DNA of 64,000 bases from Euphorbia lathyris (taxonomy: Eukaryota; Streptophyta; Magnoliopsida; Malpighiales; Euphorbiaceae), in assembly GCF_963576675.1 (NCBI RefSeq), contig NC_088918.1, forward strand, positions 36,365,501 through 36,429,500, given 5' to 3'. Made by a program: the position numbers and the translations under genes. Positions 34,885-45,895 of this stretch are shown piece by piece; position 1 is the stretch's first letter; each line of letters begins with the position of its first letter. Under the pieces are notes generated by a model. It saw only the letters and a list, made by a program, of their open reading frames with translations. It was not told where the DNA came from and searched no databases.

Positions 34885-35835
34885 TAGGGGTGAACTCGAG
34901 CCGAACCGAGACCGAACAGAGGTAGGCTCAGCTCGGCTCGAGACGTGTTGAGATCAGGTTCGGCTTGAGACATGTTGAGATCGGGCTCGGCTCGAGCTTG
35001 AAGCTCGCTGAGCCTGGAACTTTAGAGCTCGGCTCGATATGGGTTCGGCTCGAGCTCGAAGCTCGTTTTGATTTTATTTAAAAACAAACAGTTTTAAATA
35101 CACTTAATTATACTATAATTAACATTTTATTATCTAAATTCAGCCTTATACCGAATTTAAACTCCAAAAAACAAATACAAACATACAATCTACAACAAAT
35201 TTAAACAAAATAACAAGATTAAACAAATATAGAATCTAACAAATTCGAATTTAATATGTAATCTACAACCACAAAGTTTCAAATTTGCCACAAATTCAAC
35301 AAGTGAAAGAAAAACAGTCCTTCGTAGAACATAATCTAATAATCCAATTATAGACAATCGGAAGAATGATTTCAATTGGTCTATCTTTATCATCATCACC
35401 CTGTAAATATGATTATATTGCATTGGTATATGATAATTAACTATAATACATAAAAAGAAATACAAAACCATCAAAAATGAAATAAATATACTTACTTTCT
35501 TGAAGTCCTTCAATCTATAAGTTGATTAACACCAATCTGTCGTGCAAATCAACATTTGCACTGAGTCTGGTGTCAATTTAGATCGATAAGTATCGATAAC
35601 CCAACTTCCGGCGCTAAATGTAGACTCAGAAGCAACAGTGGTAATAGGAATAGCTAAGATATCAGCTGCCATTTTAGATAAAACACGGAATTTGTTAGAT
35701 TTATCCTTCCACCACTCCAAGGCATCAAACGCATGTCCTTCATTAATACAAGTTCCTTCCTTTCGATCTCAACACGTCTCGATCCGAGCCGAGCCTACCC
35801 CTGTTCGGTTTCGGTTTGGCTCGAGTTCACCCCTA
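34885..35835 (-). mobile_element. hAT element with GAGC-rich subterminal repeats
   Basis: Inverted ends starting TAGGGGTGAACTCGAGCC extend about 71 bp (34885-34955 and 35765-35835). Many GCTCGGCTCGA-like subterminal motifs fill 34890-35070. A transposase remnant lies inside. No direct 8-bp duplication is present: the flanks are reverse complements (CATAAGCC and GGCTTATG) because the element is the core of the larger inverted repeat. Confidence 0.7.
35526..35770 (-). pseudogene. hAT transposase C-terminal dimerisation domain fragment
   Basis: About 80 codons contain the hAT dimerisation signature: FDALEWWKDKSNKFRVLSKM, then ADILAIPITTVASESTFSAG and the YRSKLTPDSVQMLICT region, ending TDWC and a stop. 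The zinc finger and catalytic region are missing, so this is a deletion derivative. Downstream of the stop the minus-strand frames are AT-rich and non-coding. Confidence 0.85.
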
Positions 35836-36360
35836 GGCTTATGCTTGAGAGGAAGAGGAAGAGAGAGAAGAAAGATGATGAGTTTGATTTTTTATTTTAG
35901 TTTTGGGGTTTGTTTGTGATAACTAAATAATAAAGGGGTTAATTTATAAAATAAATAAATACAAAGACTAAATTAACTATTGTTCTTTTGACTTTTGATT
36001 TTTTTTAACACCGTTAGTCAATTTGGCATGTGTTTGCTAACGGAATGAATCTGAATGTACCATTTTGTAAATTTTTAAACTACAAGGGGGCTGATCGAAA
36101 ACAGATGTAACCACAAGATTTATTTTTATACTTTTCCCTTATTTATATCACGTTTGTTTTAGAGATAGAGTGAGGAGATAAGAGTTTTATTCCTCAAATC
36201 TTATACCTAAGGTATCTCCAACAGCCTTCTAGTTTGACTCTTAAGTTAAAATTTAAGGATAGAGAGTTAAAAATCAGCTCCAACAACCTCTTAATGGCTC
36301 CTTAAATTACTAAGAGCTTGTTCATCCTCTTCATTAATAGAGAACCTCTCTCCACCTCTT

Positions 36361-37440
36361 ACGAGTCGTTTGGTATTCTATGGGGATAGGGATGAGGATA
36401 AAGTTTGGGATAGGATAAGAATAAAAACTTGGGATAAGGATAAAAATAAGACAGAGAAGTTTATTATCCCATGTTTGATATGTAAGATGGGGATAAGGAT
36501 AAAATAATTCATTTTACTATATTACCCCTATCCAAATTTAAATAGGAAGTATATATTATTACAGTGTTAACATGGACTGGAATTAATTAAATTTAATCTA
36601 TCAACCTAATTTGAGAAATACTTGAAACACTGTATTAAATTTTCAAAATATAAAAAATGGAATAATTAATATATTTAAGATGATAGATTAAACTTATTAT
36701 AAAAAAAATGATAGATTAAATTTAATTAATTTTATTCTATATTAATACTATAAACAGGATTTCGGATGGGTGTTAAAAGACTTTCGGTGGAGTCTGACAA
36801 TTTGGAGGCTATCAACAGGATTTCGGATAGACATGCTGTTTGTCTTAAGAGTCAGAATCTCATTAAAGCCATCTTGAGGCTTCGTCCTGCCTTCGATTCT
36901 CTTACCTTCTCCCATATTTATAGGGAGCAAAACCACGTGGCGGATCGCTTGGCAGCTGCTGGGCATGGGGGGATGTTAGGTGTTTCTACCCTTTCCGTTC
37001 CTCCTTCTTTTCTGTTACCTTCTCTTCTTGAGGATAGGATTGGGGTCAGTCTTCCTAGACTGATCCCGGGTTAGGTTTTTGTTTGTTTGTTTTTTTTCTT
37101 CCCTTCTTACCAAAAAAAAAAAAAATACTATAATAATACATAGATAAACTTAGGTTTTTAAAAGTTTAAGATTAAAATTATCTTAAGAAATATTTGGAAT
37201 ACCCTACTAAATTTTCAAAACATAACCAATGGAATAAATAATAAAATTTGAGGGACAAATTAGACTTTTCCATCTAAATAAGTTATCATCATGCCTTATA
37301 CCACCCCCTCCCTCCTTATCTTTAGCGGGATAAGAGGTTTATCCCTCCCTTGTCTCACTCTCTTCTCTTCCAAACAAACACGAGATAACTTATCTCGTTT
37401 TTTATCTCTATCCCAACTCATATATCCCTTCTAACAGTGT
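36361..37440. repeat. Dispersed repeat family R2, copy 2 (split by a LINE)
   Basis: Opens 'gtcgtttggtattctatggggataggg' and continues with GGATAA repeats to about 36550. After the LINE insertion, R2-like sequence resumes ('gagggacaaattagacttttcc', 'taccaccccctcc', 'gggataagagg') to near 37440. The stretch between 36560 and 36743 is AT-rich. Confidence 0.5.
36754..37123 (+). mobile_element. Young LINE, second copy, strongly 5'-truncated
   Basis: Nearly identical to 18409-18764 over its whole length, with a CG to CA change near 36934 the only clear substitution I saw. It includes the RNase H-like end, the stop and the TTCTTCCCTTCTTACC 3' end plus A tail. The target duplication is AATACTATAA (36744-36753 and 37124-37133). 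The first 14 bases, ACAGGATTTCGGAT, duplicate sequence from 60 bases further down the element, so the 5' junction is rearranged. Confidence 0.9.
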
Positions 37441-37448
37441 CTCCTTAC

Positions 37449-37753
37449 GGGGCGTTTGGTATTTTATTGGGATAGGGATAAGGATAAAGGTTGGGATATA
37501 GATAAGGATAAATGGTTGAGATAAGGATAAAAATAGGACAGTCGAGAATTATTATTCAATGTTTAGTATCTGGGATAGAGATATAGATAAAATAATACAT
37601 TTTACTATTTTAACCTTATTTAAACTACATAATATTAATTTGAGGGATAATTAAGATAAATTTTTCTATCCTATTAAAATCGTAGGAATTTATCTCACCT
37701 CCTTATACCACCCTCATGGGTATAGAATTTGAAGGATAAGAGGATTATCCCTC

Positions 37754-37765
<12 letters not shown>
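37449..37765. repeat. Dispersed repeat family R2, copy 3
   Basis: Opens 'ggggcgtttggtattttattgggatagggat' and parallels 25930-26225 for its whole length, including 'cagtcgagaattattattcaatgttt'. An (ATT)n tract follows (37755-37793). Confidence 0.6.
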
Positions 37766-37793
<28 letters not shown>

Positions 37794-38012
37794 GCTTTAA
37801 TAGAAACAATCATATGGTCGTGTCATAATGTCATGTATTAGTCACTACTAGTACTATCTTTTCTTAATTAATGTATAAAATGACATTGAAAAAAAAAGAC
37901 ATTTTTACTTTTCAAATTGATGTCAACACTCCATTTAAGATGTCTGCTTGGATTATTAGCTTCTCGACAACTTGACACTTGAACCATCATTTTTTAAGAA
38001 AGAAATAAATAA

Positions 38013-38016
<4 letters not shown>

Positions 38017-38083
<67 letters not shown>
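38017..38083. repeat. (AT)n microsatellite
   Basis: About 33 uninterrupted AT dinucleotides, likely length-polymorphic. Confidence 0.95.
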
Positions 38084-38085
<2 letters not shown>

Positions 38086-38279
38086 CATAATACATCATTT
38101 CTTTGGTGAATTTGTCCAGATAAAAACTTGATGATTGCTTCCTAAACTTTCAAATTGTTCCAATAATCCTTTAAATTGATATAAAATATTCAATCAACTT
38201 AGCTTCTTAAACTTATATAAATTATAATCAATTAATCATTCGGTTGTAAAAAAACTAAATTAAATGCGGAAATATATTA

Positions 38280-38661
38280 CCAGCATTTTAGAATGTTATT
38301 ACATAATATACAAAATAGATTAAAAGACATTAAAAAAGAAGTTCTTATCCGCCTTTCCTTTACTATCCTATCTCCTTCAATCCTAGCACCCTTATCCTTC
38401 AGCGCCTCCACCTCAAGTCTTGTCAATACATCCACCTCGACATCAGCAACCGGACGACCGACAAACACACTTCCCTCAAGCGCCTCGTCAACACTCGCAG
38501 TCAAGACACCCCCCATGTTGCGTATAACCTGATTCGCATCCTCAACCGAACTAAAAAAGGCAAAGGACTTGACGTCGTCTCGTACACTGAGCTCGGAGGA
38601 AGGAACCCCTCAACGAACTCACTCATGTCGAAGTCCATGCTAACTTGACTACTCTCGGGAG

Positions 38662-38712
<51 letters not shown>

Positions 38713-40160
38713 ACATCATAAAAAAGCACAAGTATAATTAGAAAATTTAGTCCCGGACACTCACTCACCGTGAAGAGCCACCATTACCTTAATGGACTCC
38801 AGCTCGGCCAACTCACCCTCCGTAAAATTGTGACCTTTCTTCCACGCATCGAACATCTCCTCGACCAACCAGCCAAATGCGCCAACCGCCACTGATTCCA
38901 GATGGCATACCCAACAGATAGATAATATCTGATCAGCAGGTCAACATCCTTTTTATTCTTCTCATCATCAGGCAAGCCCTTCAAGAATGTCACTAATCTT
39001 GACTCATGCCCGAGTAGCTCCCTCTCGACCAACCACTGGGAAGAATCCAGGGGGTTTGCATTCCAACGCACTCGACATGGGAACTCGCTGTCTCACCAAA
39101 AAGAAGTGATGCCTCCAGTCCGGCAGCTTATCCGACAAGCCCCCAATGGCATTAAATTTGGCGTGGGAGACTAGTAAAGCGCATAGAATGCAACCAACAG
39201 CCATGAAGAATAGCGGGCTCTTCATCGGTTTAAAACATTTATGAAATAATATACTCGTCGCCCTAAAACCTTGAGACCGGTAAAGCGCATAGAACGCAAC
39301 CAGCATCCGCCAGCCATTTGGATGAACCTGTCCTAAGCACAAACTGAACTCTTTCATTACCTCGACAAAAAATAGAAGCAAAGGCAGTCGCATCCCAGCC
39401 TCAAATTGTTCCTCATACACGATCATCCCATCTGAAGCAGTGGCGTCATTAGCTCGCACATCCACAGACAAGTCATTGATCTCGTAGGGCATTCCTATCC
39501 GATACGCCGCTAACAATGATGTAAGATCCTCTTTCATAATTATCGAGTGGGCTCCCTCTAGCGTTTAACTCTCAAGTCTCCTCGACCTCTTCGTCCGGTC
39601 ATAGTGCAATCCGTCTGATCTAGGGACACCTGATCCACGTGACCACACCTTCTTACACGTCCGCTCATACAATATGCCTAAATCTTTTTCGCCACTAACC
39701 AGATACCCAGAAAACATGACGACAACTTCCACTGTGCCCGACCTCACGCCCCCTACGGGCATCAGGATCGAAAAAGGAAGACGGACTACGAGAGCACTCC
39801 GAGAATGAACCTTTTTCGCTCTCGAAAACTCCACATCTTTTACCTTTCCGGTCTTTGCTTTCTCTGGCGAACGCGACCAGAATCCTTTAAGGCGAAATCA
39901 CTGGGAGTAATGGAAGCCAACTTCACTGATTGCTCCGGTGAAGAATCACCAGACATAATCACACCCACAAACACACTCCAGACTATACTAACGCGCAAAG
40001 ACAAGCAGGAGGGTATAGAAGACTGACATCGTCTTCGCAAAACAATGCTAGAGAAGCTGAGCAACCACAACGCAAGCAAATCCTCCTCCCCCAACAAAAA
40101 GCGAAGCACCAACAACAATGAAGACTGACGGGCGATTATTTCTCGGGTAAATTTCATCAA
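38280..40160 (-). pseudogene. Antisense transposon ORF (Tat/Grande extra ORF, Transposase_28-like), broken
   Basis: From a start near 39956 (MSGDSSPEQSVKLASITP) downwards, the minus strand encodes a protein in several frames. The clearest part (39537-39004) reads MPYEINDLSVDVRAND, then YEEQFEAGMRLPLLLFFVEV, LCLGQVHPNGWRMLVAFYAL, FKPMKSPLFF and GGLSDKLPDWRHHFF. It continues at 39071-38784 with WLVERELL, DVDLLIRYYLSVGYAIWN and RLAHLAGW. This pattern is the plant 'putative gypsy-type transposon' domain, known as an extra ORF lying antisense between pol and the 3' LTR in Tat/Grande Ty3 elements. At least three frame changes make it dead. A CA/TA microsatellite (38664-38712) interrupts the 3' part. 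Confidence 0.75.
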
Positions 40161-40625
40161 TGGTGTACAACATTTGCCTCATTTCACACTTTGGTGTACA
40201 ACCTTCAATTTGTCTCACTAATGTATACGACCTTATAGGTGACCTCCCACTTTGGTGTACGGCCGGTAAAAATGCCCAGTCAACGTGCCAACTCATCATT
40301 TTCATTCAAATAATTAGTAAAGTGGGACCTACAAATTAAAAAAAATCATTTTTATCATTTCCCTATTTTACCCTTATCCCTCCATCTCTTCATCTTTTTC
40401 TCACTATTTCTTTCTCACTCTTCAAATTTCTTTCTCTCTCTAACCTCTCTCTCTAAATTTCTTTCTCTCTCTAACTCACCCCTCTCTCTCTCTCTCTAAC
40501 AAAAAAGAATATATTTGTTCCTGAGCTTCGATTTTCCATTTCGCATGACTTTGATTTCGATTCTCTTTTGATTTCTTTCTCACTTTACTAATTATTTGAA
40601 TGAAAATGATGAGTTTGCCAAACAG
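40140..40625. repeat. Foldback-type repeat with 44-bp arms
   Basis: The sequence around 40283-40328 (CAACTCATCATTTTCATTCA and beyond) is repeated as its reverse complement at 40578-40622, enclosing a CT-rich spacer of about 250 bp. Upstream, 'ttggtgtac' recurs at spaced intervals. No ORF. Confidence 0.6.
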
Positions 40626-40629
40626 TTTG

Positions 40630-40860
40630 TTTCGAGGGGGTCTACTTTATAAGGATATGAGCCAGGTCCAACCCAAATCAACCAAATTAGAAGCATATGA
40701 CACACCAAAGGGTTGCCCTCCATCTATAAAAGGAGCTCACTAACCACTAAAAGATGTCTGCCTACTTTCTCTCTCTTATTTACTACTTTATCTCTCTATC
40801 CTTTTCGAGACTAACTTGAGTATCGGCGTGTTTCTAGGGACCGCTCCATTTTTTATAAAA
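40630..40860 (+). repeat. Ty3 LTR fragment (Tat-like), R-U5 region
   Basis: Contains a TATA box in CTATAAAAGGAGCTC (about 40727), a CTCTCTC stretch and then 'gactaacttgagtatcggcgtgttt...aggaccgctcc'. This matches the U5 wording common in Tat-type plant LTRs. Its + orientation is opposite to the ORF at 38280-40160, as expected for an antisense extra ORF. A similar fragment is at 58690-58950. Confidence 0.5.
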
Positions 40861-42136
40861 AAAATAAAAAAAAATCTTAAATAAAATATAATAAAAAAAT
40901 AACATAAATGTAAGAAAAACAATAGATTGAATATCGAGAAAAATAAAATAAAAAAACATGTGAAATGTCTTAAAAAAAACATGTGAAATGAAGAAACGGT
41001 ACAACAGCAAAACAATAAAAAAAATTGGTAAAAATAACTAAAAATTTAAAATAAAGGCACAGTGCAACAATAAAAAAAATTATACACCAAAATGCCCTTC
41101 TAAAACTGATATTTTATGTAAGTCACTCTAAAATACATTGATTAGGGTCGTTTGTTTACTTACTTTCCATTTGATATTTGTCTTTTCATTTTGAAAGGTA
41201 GAATTTTAAATGTTTAATTAGATACCTCATGTTTACCTTTTAGAGTTGAAAAATAGCTTTTTATAAAAACAGAGAAACTCTGGTTTTTTTTAGAAAAATA
41301 TTATTTTCTAAGGCAAATAGCAAACAATAAGTAGTGAAATGGATCCTTAATAATGAGTTAGGCATTGTGTGGGGTGGGGTGATAGGGAAAAGCCCAATGT
41401 AGATAGAAATTAACCTTAACCCACTAATAATAGAGAAAATGGGCTAAATGGACTTAAACTTAATCTAAATTCCAAGGAGTTGAGTCACTCTCAAAATGCC
41501 AAGTTTTAGGTGTCAAAATAAAAGCAGCCATTGCATTGGCATTACCCTCCCCACCTACCAACTTGTAACATGTCATGTCAGTCATAGACCCCATTTTAAA
41601 TTACATCATTTCATGCCTATATGTTAGGAACTGGTCCCTCTTTTCTTTTTTATCTTTTTAGTGAAGAAATTATCATCAAACTCTTGCTTTTTGTTTTTTG
41701 TTTTTTTATCTTCACTTATTTTAACATTTAGTATTAAAAATTTATTATATTAAATCTCAATTAATTATAATTACACATATTAAATTTCCAATTAATAAGA
41801 TAATTGGAGTTTTAGTATATACAAAAAAAAAAAAACTTTAATTGGAAGATTATTTATCTAAAGGTATCTGACGAGTCTTGAACTGATAAATGAGATAAAC
41901 TAAAAAGAAGTATATAAGAGATTATAATTAATTAAAGTGAAAATAAAAAGCTAAAAGCATGGGCAGAGCCAGCCTAGGGCTCGGGACGCTGGAGCCCTCC
42001 CAACCACCTGTTCCACCCTTGAGTACTGGTTGTTTTTTCCCTTGTTACTCCCCCAAATATTAGAACATATAGACTCTATGTAGTATTATTTTATGTTTAA
42101 AGGTAGATTTGATAGTTAAAGATGCATGTTTCTATT
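40861..42136. other. AT-rich interval, nothing firm
   Basis: No gene. A short GC-rich patch at 41960-42015 (starting GGGCAGAGCCAGCCTAGGGC) resembles one end of a hAT element without its partner. Confidence 0.4.
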
Positions 42137-42806
42137 TAGGACTGTAAATGAGTCGAGCCGCTCATGAGCGGTTTGGTGGCCGGCTCGATAAAAGCTCGGT
42201 TGGACTCAGGTCGATTTGTAAACGAGTCACTTGTGAGCACGATTTACTATCTCGGTTCGTAAACGAGTCGAGCTTGAGCATGCCAAAGCTCGTCTCGAAA
42301 GCTCGCGAGCAGGCTCGATTAGAACATTTATGAACAAATTTTAGTTTTGTAGAAAACTATATAGTTTTGTGTTAGTTCACAAATATCTAAACTTAATATT
42401 ATTTCATTTGCTATTAGATAAGTTCATTCATAGACATAATAAATGAGTAATAAACGAACTATTTGTAAGCATCTTGTTTATTTATTCATGAACTTTGCTT
42501 GTGAGTTTGTTTATGTACACAATTAAAGAGTTATTTGCGAGCAAAATTCACAAATATAATTAACGATTTACTCACAAACAATTTATGGTTAGATAATTTT
42601 CTTAATAAACCAAGTTCAAAGAGGATTTTGGGCTCGAAACAAGCTCGAAGCTCGGTTCGAGCTTGTTGAGCAAGTCAAAGCTCGGCTCAGGCTCGAGTTC
42701 GTTAATTTTATAGCAAGCTCGGCTCAGGCTCGGCCTCGTTAATTTTATAGCGAGCCGAGCTTGAGCAGGTCAAAGCTCGGCTCGGCTTGGCCCGATTACA
42801 GCCCTA
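42137..42806. mobile_element. Non-autonomous hAT-type element, 670 bp
   Basis: The ends TAGGACTGTAAATGAG and, inverted, TAGGGCTGTAATCGGG are flanked by the perfect eight-base duplication TTTCTATT (42129-42136 and 42807-42814). Both subterminal regions are packed with GAGCTCGG/GCTCGGCTC motifs. No transposase is encoded. The 61-codon frame at 42148 is made of these motifs. Confidence 0.88.
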
Positions 42807-42814
42807 TTTCTATT

Positions 42815-43652
42815 TAAAAGGTTCTAGTTCAACTCCCACCAATCTCATTTTATTTTAAAATTCTTTTATTAATTTTAACTTAATTTTTCCATAATTATAA
42901 AAATATGGTATCATTATTAATTAATTTAAATAGACTCTTTATTTTGATATCACTTATGAATCATTTTTATTATGTCCTTTCTATTAAAAAAATCAATTTT
43001 TTATTTTTAAAATTCAAATAACTTAATTTTTAAATTAAATTTTAATTTATGAAAATATCAAAATTTTAAAACTAAAAATAAAAACGGTAAAAATGTTACA
43101 ATTTTTTATAAACTAGCATTGAACTAATAGAAAATTAAATATGTTTCCTCTTTTTACATTTGATATTTTTAATGTTTTAGTGAACACATCAAAACGATGG
43201 TGTTTTAACGTGTTGGAAGTTAAAAAATTTATATGTACGACTAAAATTAGCCTCTAAAATTTAAATTTCTGGTTTTCCACTGACTAGAAGTATTAAGATC
43301 GAAAGACTAAAGTTGTTGTGATAATGATTTTTTGGTTTATCCGTTAGTTTAAAATAAACACGTTTGTGTTAAAGAAAAAGAAGATTTAAAATGAAATGAA
43401 ATTGAAGAGAGTTGCGTGCTGGGATTATATCCATGAATATTCTAAATAAAAAAAGAAAAAGAAAAAGAGTGGATAATGTTAATACATCTCAGTTGAAGTG
43501 GCCACCTAGCTAATTATTATTTTTTAATTTTATTTGCCAACTTGCTATACCAGTTGTCACCATATGTCTATGCAACAAAATGTTCTATTCAATTAGTTTT
43601 ACATTTCGTGTTAAATGTTTTAGATTGCGTCTAATCTAAACATCATTACTAT
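42815..43652. other. AT-rich interval, nothing recognised
   Basis: No coding or repeat structure seen. It ends in the ACTAT target copy at 43648-43652. Confidence 0.5.
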
Positions 43653-44933
43653 TGTTAGCGATATTTTGCGAATATGCTAATTTCAACCTTGTCACGTGTG
43701 GTTAGGGTGCGGGCGTGTCAGAGAAATTATTTCTCAATTATTAAAGACGGTTAAGTTTATAGAATTGCGCGCCAAAACTTGAAATCTAAACAAAACGATT
43801 GGCGAGGGACGCAAGGATTGAAAAAAAGTCCCTCTTGGGTCTCTAGCGCCGTTATAAAAACTTTGCTAGATAAATTATTTTATTTAAGCTAATGCGGGTA
43901 AATTGAAGACGAGAAAATAAAGGAATTTAAAATGCGAAATTGACACAAGATTTGGTGAAAAATCGGTATTTTATTGATTGAATAAGTGTTTGAAACATGA
44001 AATTGGAAATGAATTACAATTGAAGTACTTCTATACTAAACATATAGCTAATTCAATTGAATTGGAAAAACAAATCAAATACGAGGAATTGAAATGCAAT
44101 TAAAATAAAAATTGGAATTCAACAACAAACTCGGAGCCACAATAGCTATCTCGGATTGATGTTGAATTTTTGCGTCGGCGTGAGGTCCTTGGAGAGCTGC
44201 AATCGGTCGGGCCCGTACGGTATGTGCTTGGTGCAATGGCAAAACGTTGGTAGGCAAATGGGGCAGATTTAGACCTTAACTTCGGGAAGTTCGTTTGGGT
44301 GCTTACGAATGCGGAATTGGACGAGTAAATAGTGTAAATTGAACTTCAGAATGTCAGGAACAACTTTGTATAAGGGATCGAAGGCTAAAACAGACTTTAA
44401 ATAGACGTAATTGAGGATTGAAAATGACTGGACGAATCTGGAAAAATCTGGGGAGAATAGCTAAAAGAATTTGGGCTAGAAATATCAGCTTGTAACTATA
44501 GTTTCTGGGTACGGAATTGGGAAATTAAACATACTAGATTGAAATTCAGGACGTTAGGAACAACTTTGTCGAAGGGATCGACGGCAAAAAATAACGTTAA
44601 ATGGACGGAATTTGGTTTTGAAAAAGGTTGGACGAATCTGGAAAATTAACTTGAAAACAGAGTTTTAGCTAGGAATTGAGCAAATTTAAGGCTTGGAATG
44701 CTAACTTGAATTGGAAAACTTGAAAAGAAACTTGAATTAAGGCTAAAGGAGGCTTAAAAGAGGGATTGAAGCTAAGAAAAAATGAAGAACAAAAGGAAGA
44801 ACTTGAAGAACTTAAAGAACTTAGGAGCTAAGAACTTGAAACTAAGAACTAGAAAAGAGAGAGCATTGAAAGGGACCTTTAGAGAGGGGTTTGTGTTTGT
44901 GTTGAGTGTGATTTTTTATGAAGGGGAGGGGGT

Positions 44934-44943
44934 CTATTTATAG
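44934..44943 (-). promoter_or_regulatory. LTR TATA box
   Basis: On the element strand CTATAAATAG, in a GC-richer context, followed downstream by CCCCCTCCCCTTC and CA-rich sequence. Equivalent sites are near 50131-50140 (LTR 2) and 55323-55332 (LTR 3). Transcription of each unit would begin roughly 30 bases on. Confidence 0.7.
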
Positions 44944-45111
44944 TATTTTGGAGTGGCATTTTGGTAATTTTTGAGTGGTATTTTGGTAATTAGTCACCAA
45001 CTAACTTAACTAACTCCTTAACTTCCTCCAACTACCAATGCCACATCATCCCACTACCTCAACTTCCATTAACTTCCATTGACCAATTCCAACTGCTGCC
45101 GAAAGAGAGTT

Positions 45112-45450
45112 TACGCCCCGCGTATGTCCGACTACGCCCCGCGTAGTGCAGCTTCTAGAGTTGGCGCGTTTTGTTGATGGTGCATACGCGTGGCGTCTCT
45201 GGTGTCACGTCCCGCGTGAAGGAGTACGCCCTGCGTGTTGGTGGATACGCCCTGCGTATTGGAGCTTCTGATCTTGGAACACTCTGCGAATGCGTCTTAC
45301 GCGTGACGTATTGGCAAGTACGTCCCGCGTAAGAAAGTACGCCCCGCGTAACGTGAAGGACGCGCTGCGTATTTGAGTTTTTGACGTTGATTTCTTCGGA
45401 CGCCTTGTTTACGCGCTGCGTATTGAGGACACGCCCCGCGTGGTGCCAGA
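45112..45450. repeat. Array of near-palindromic ACGCCCCGCGTA motifs in LTR 1
   Basis: About twelve occurrences of ACGYNNNGCGTR in about 340 bases, at irregular spacing. TACGCCCCGCGTA is the commonest form. The same arrays occur at about 50306-50640 and 55500-55835. The stretch is far richer in CpG than its surroundings. It lies in U3, upstream of the TATA box in element orientation, where enhancer elements sit. Confidence 0.85.
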
Positions 45451-45585
45451 CTCTCTCATGGGTTGAAGGTTAGCTTACACGTGTATTTTTCATTATTTTC
45501 TAGACAAAAATAGAAACTATACCCTAAATTAAACATAAGCTTTCTATATACATAAAAATAAAATTTATTTTATTTTGGGCCAACA

Positions 45586-45605
45586 ATTGCCCCCCTCTTT
45601 TGTAT
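45586..45605 (-). other. Polypurine tract, unit A
   Basis: On the element strand AAAAGAGGGGGGCAAT directly before the LTR. The equivalent for unit B is at 50782-50801. Confidence 0.85.
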
Positions 45606-45895
45606 ATAAATTGACTAGAATTGAAAATTTGTACACAAAAGAATGTATTTAGGATTTTTTGAACCTTTTTTTTTTTGGTGAAATTTCTTTTATTTTTGTT
45701 TTACCAATTGCATCAATCTTCTGGAGGCTTCGACTCCGTTTGAATAGGTTTTGAATGGTTTCTCGGTTGCCCGGACAACTTCCGCGTCCTCTCCTTTCCA
45801 AAATAGAAGGAGTTGGTGCAAAGATGATGGGATGCATGAGTTGGAGTGAATCCAATCCCTTCCTAAAAGCGCTTGATAGCTTGCAGTTGAATTTA

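Larger units (their letters stand above)
33770..36115. repeat. Large nested inverted repeat
   Basis: The left arm (33770-33977, then 34834-34955 after an RTE insertion) is the reverse complement of the right arm (35765-36115). Matched pieces include 'gttacatct', 'ctaacggtgttaaaaaaa', 'tatttattttataaatta', 'cacaaacaaacccc', a CTTCCTCTTCCTCTC run and the hAT ends themselves. The arms are about 330 bp each, with an 809-bp loop holding a hAT transposase remnant. Sequence up to about 33750 and 36144 may also pair. Confidence 0.8.
43653..45585 (-). repeat. LTR 1 (1,933 bp; 3'-most LTR of the array)
   Basis: Starts TGTTAGCG and ends GGCCAACA on the + strand. It differs from LTR 2 and LTR 3 at several shared sites in its left half (for example GCGTGTCAG against GCGTGCCAG near 43718). 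It carries the TATA box and the CpG motif array noted separately. Confidence 0.95.

Noticed and set aside
38664..38712. A repeat array that might suggest a CRISPR or satellite
   Set aside because: It is a simple (CA)n(TA)n microsatellite inside a transposon remnant. No spacer structure.
40788..41015. A 75-codon Phe-rich minus-strand frame
   Set aside because: A product of A/T-rich low-complexity sequence with no protein features.
42148..42333. A 61-codon frame in the GAGC-rich element
   Set aside because: It consists of translated subterminal repeat motifs of a non-autonomous hAT element.
44075..44257. A 60-codon minus-strand frame present in all three LTRs (44075, 49270, 54464)
   Set aside because: Its conservation is fully explained by near-identity of the LTRs, and it has no motif. 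It is not called as a gene, though it lies in transcribed LTR sequence.
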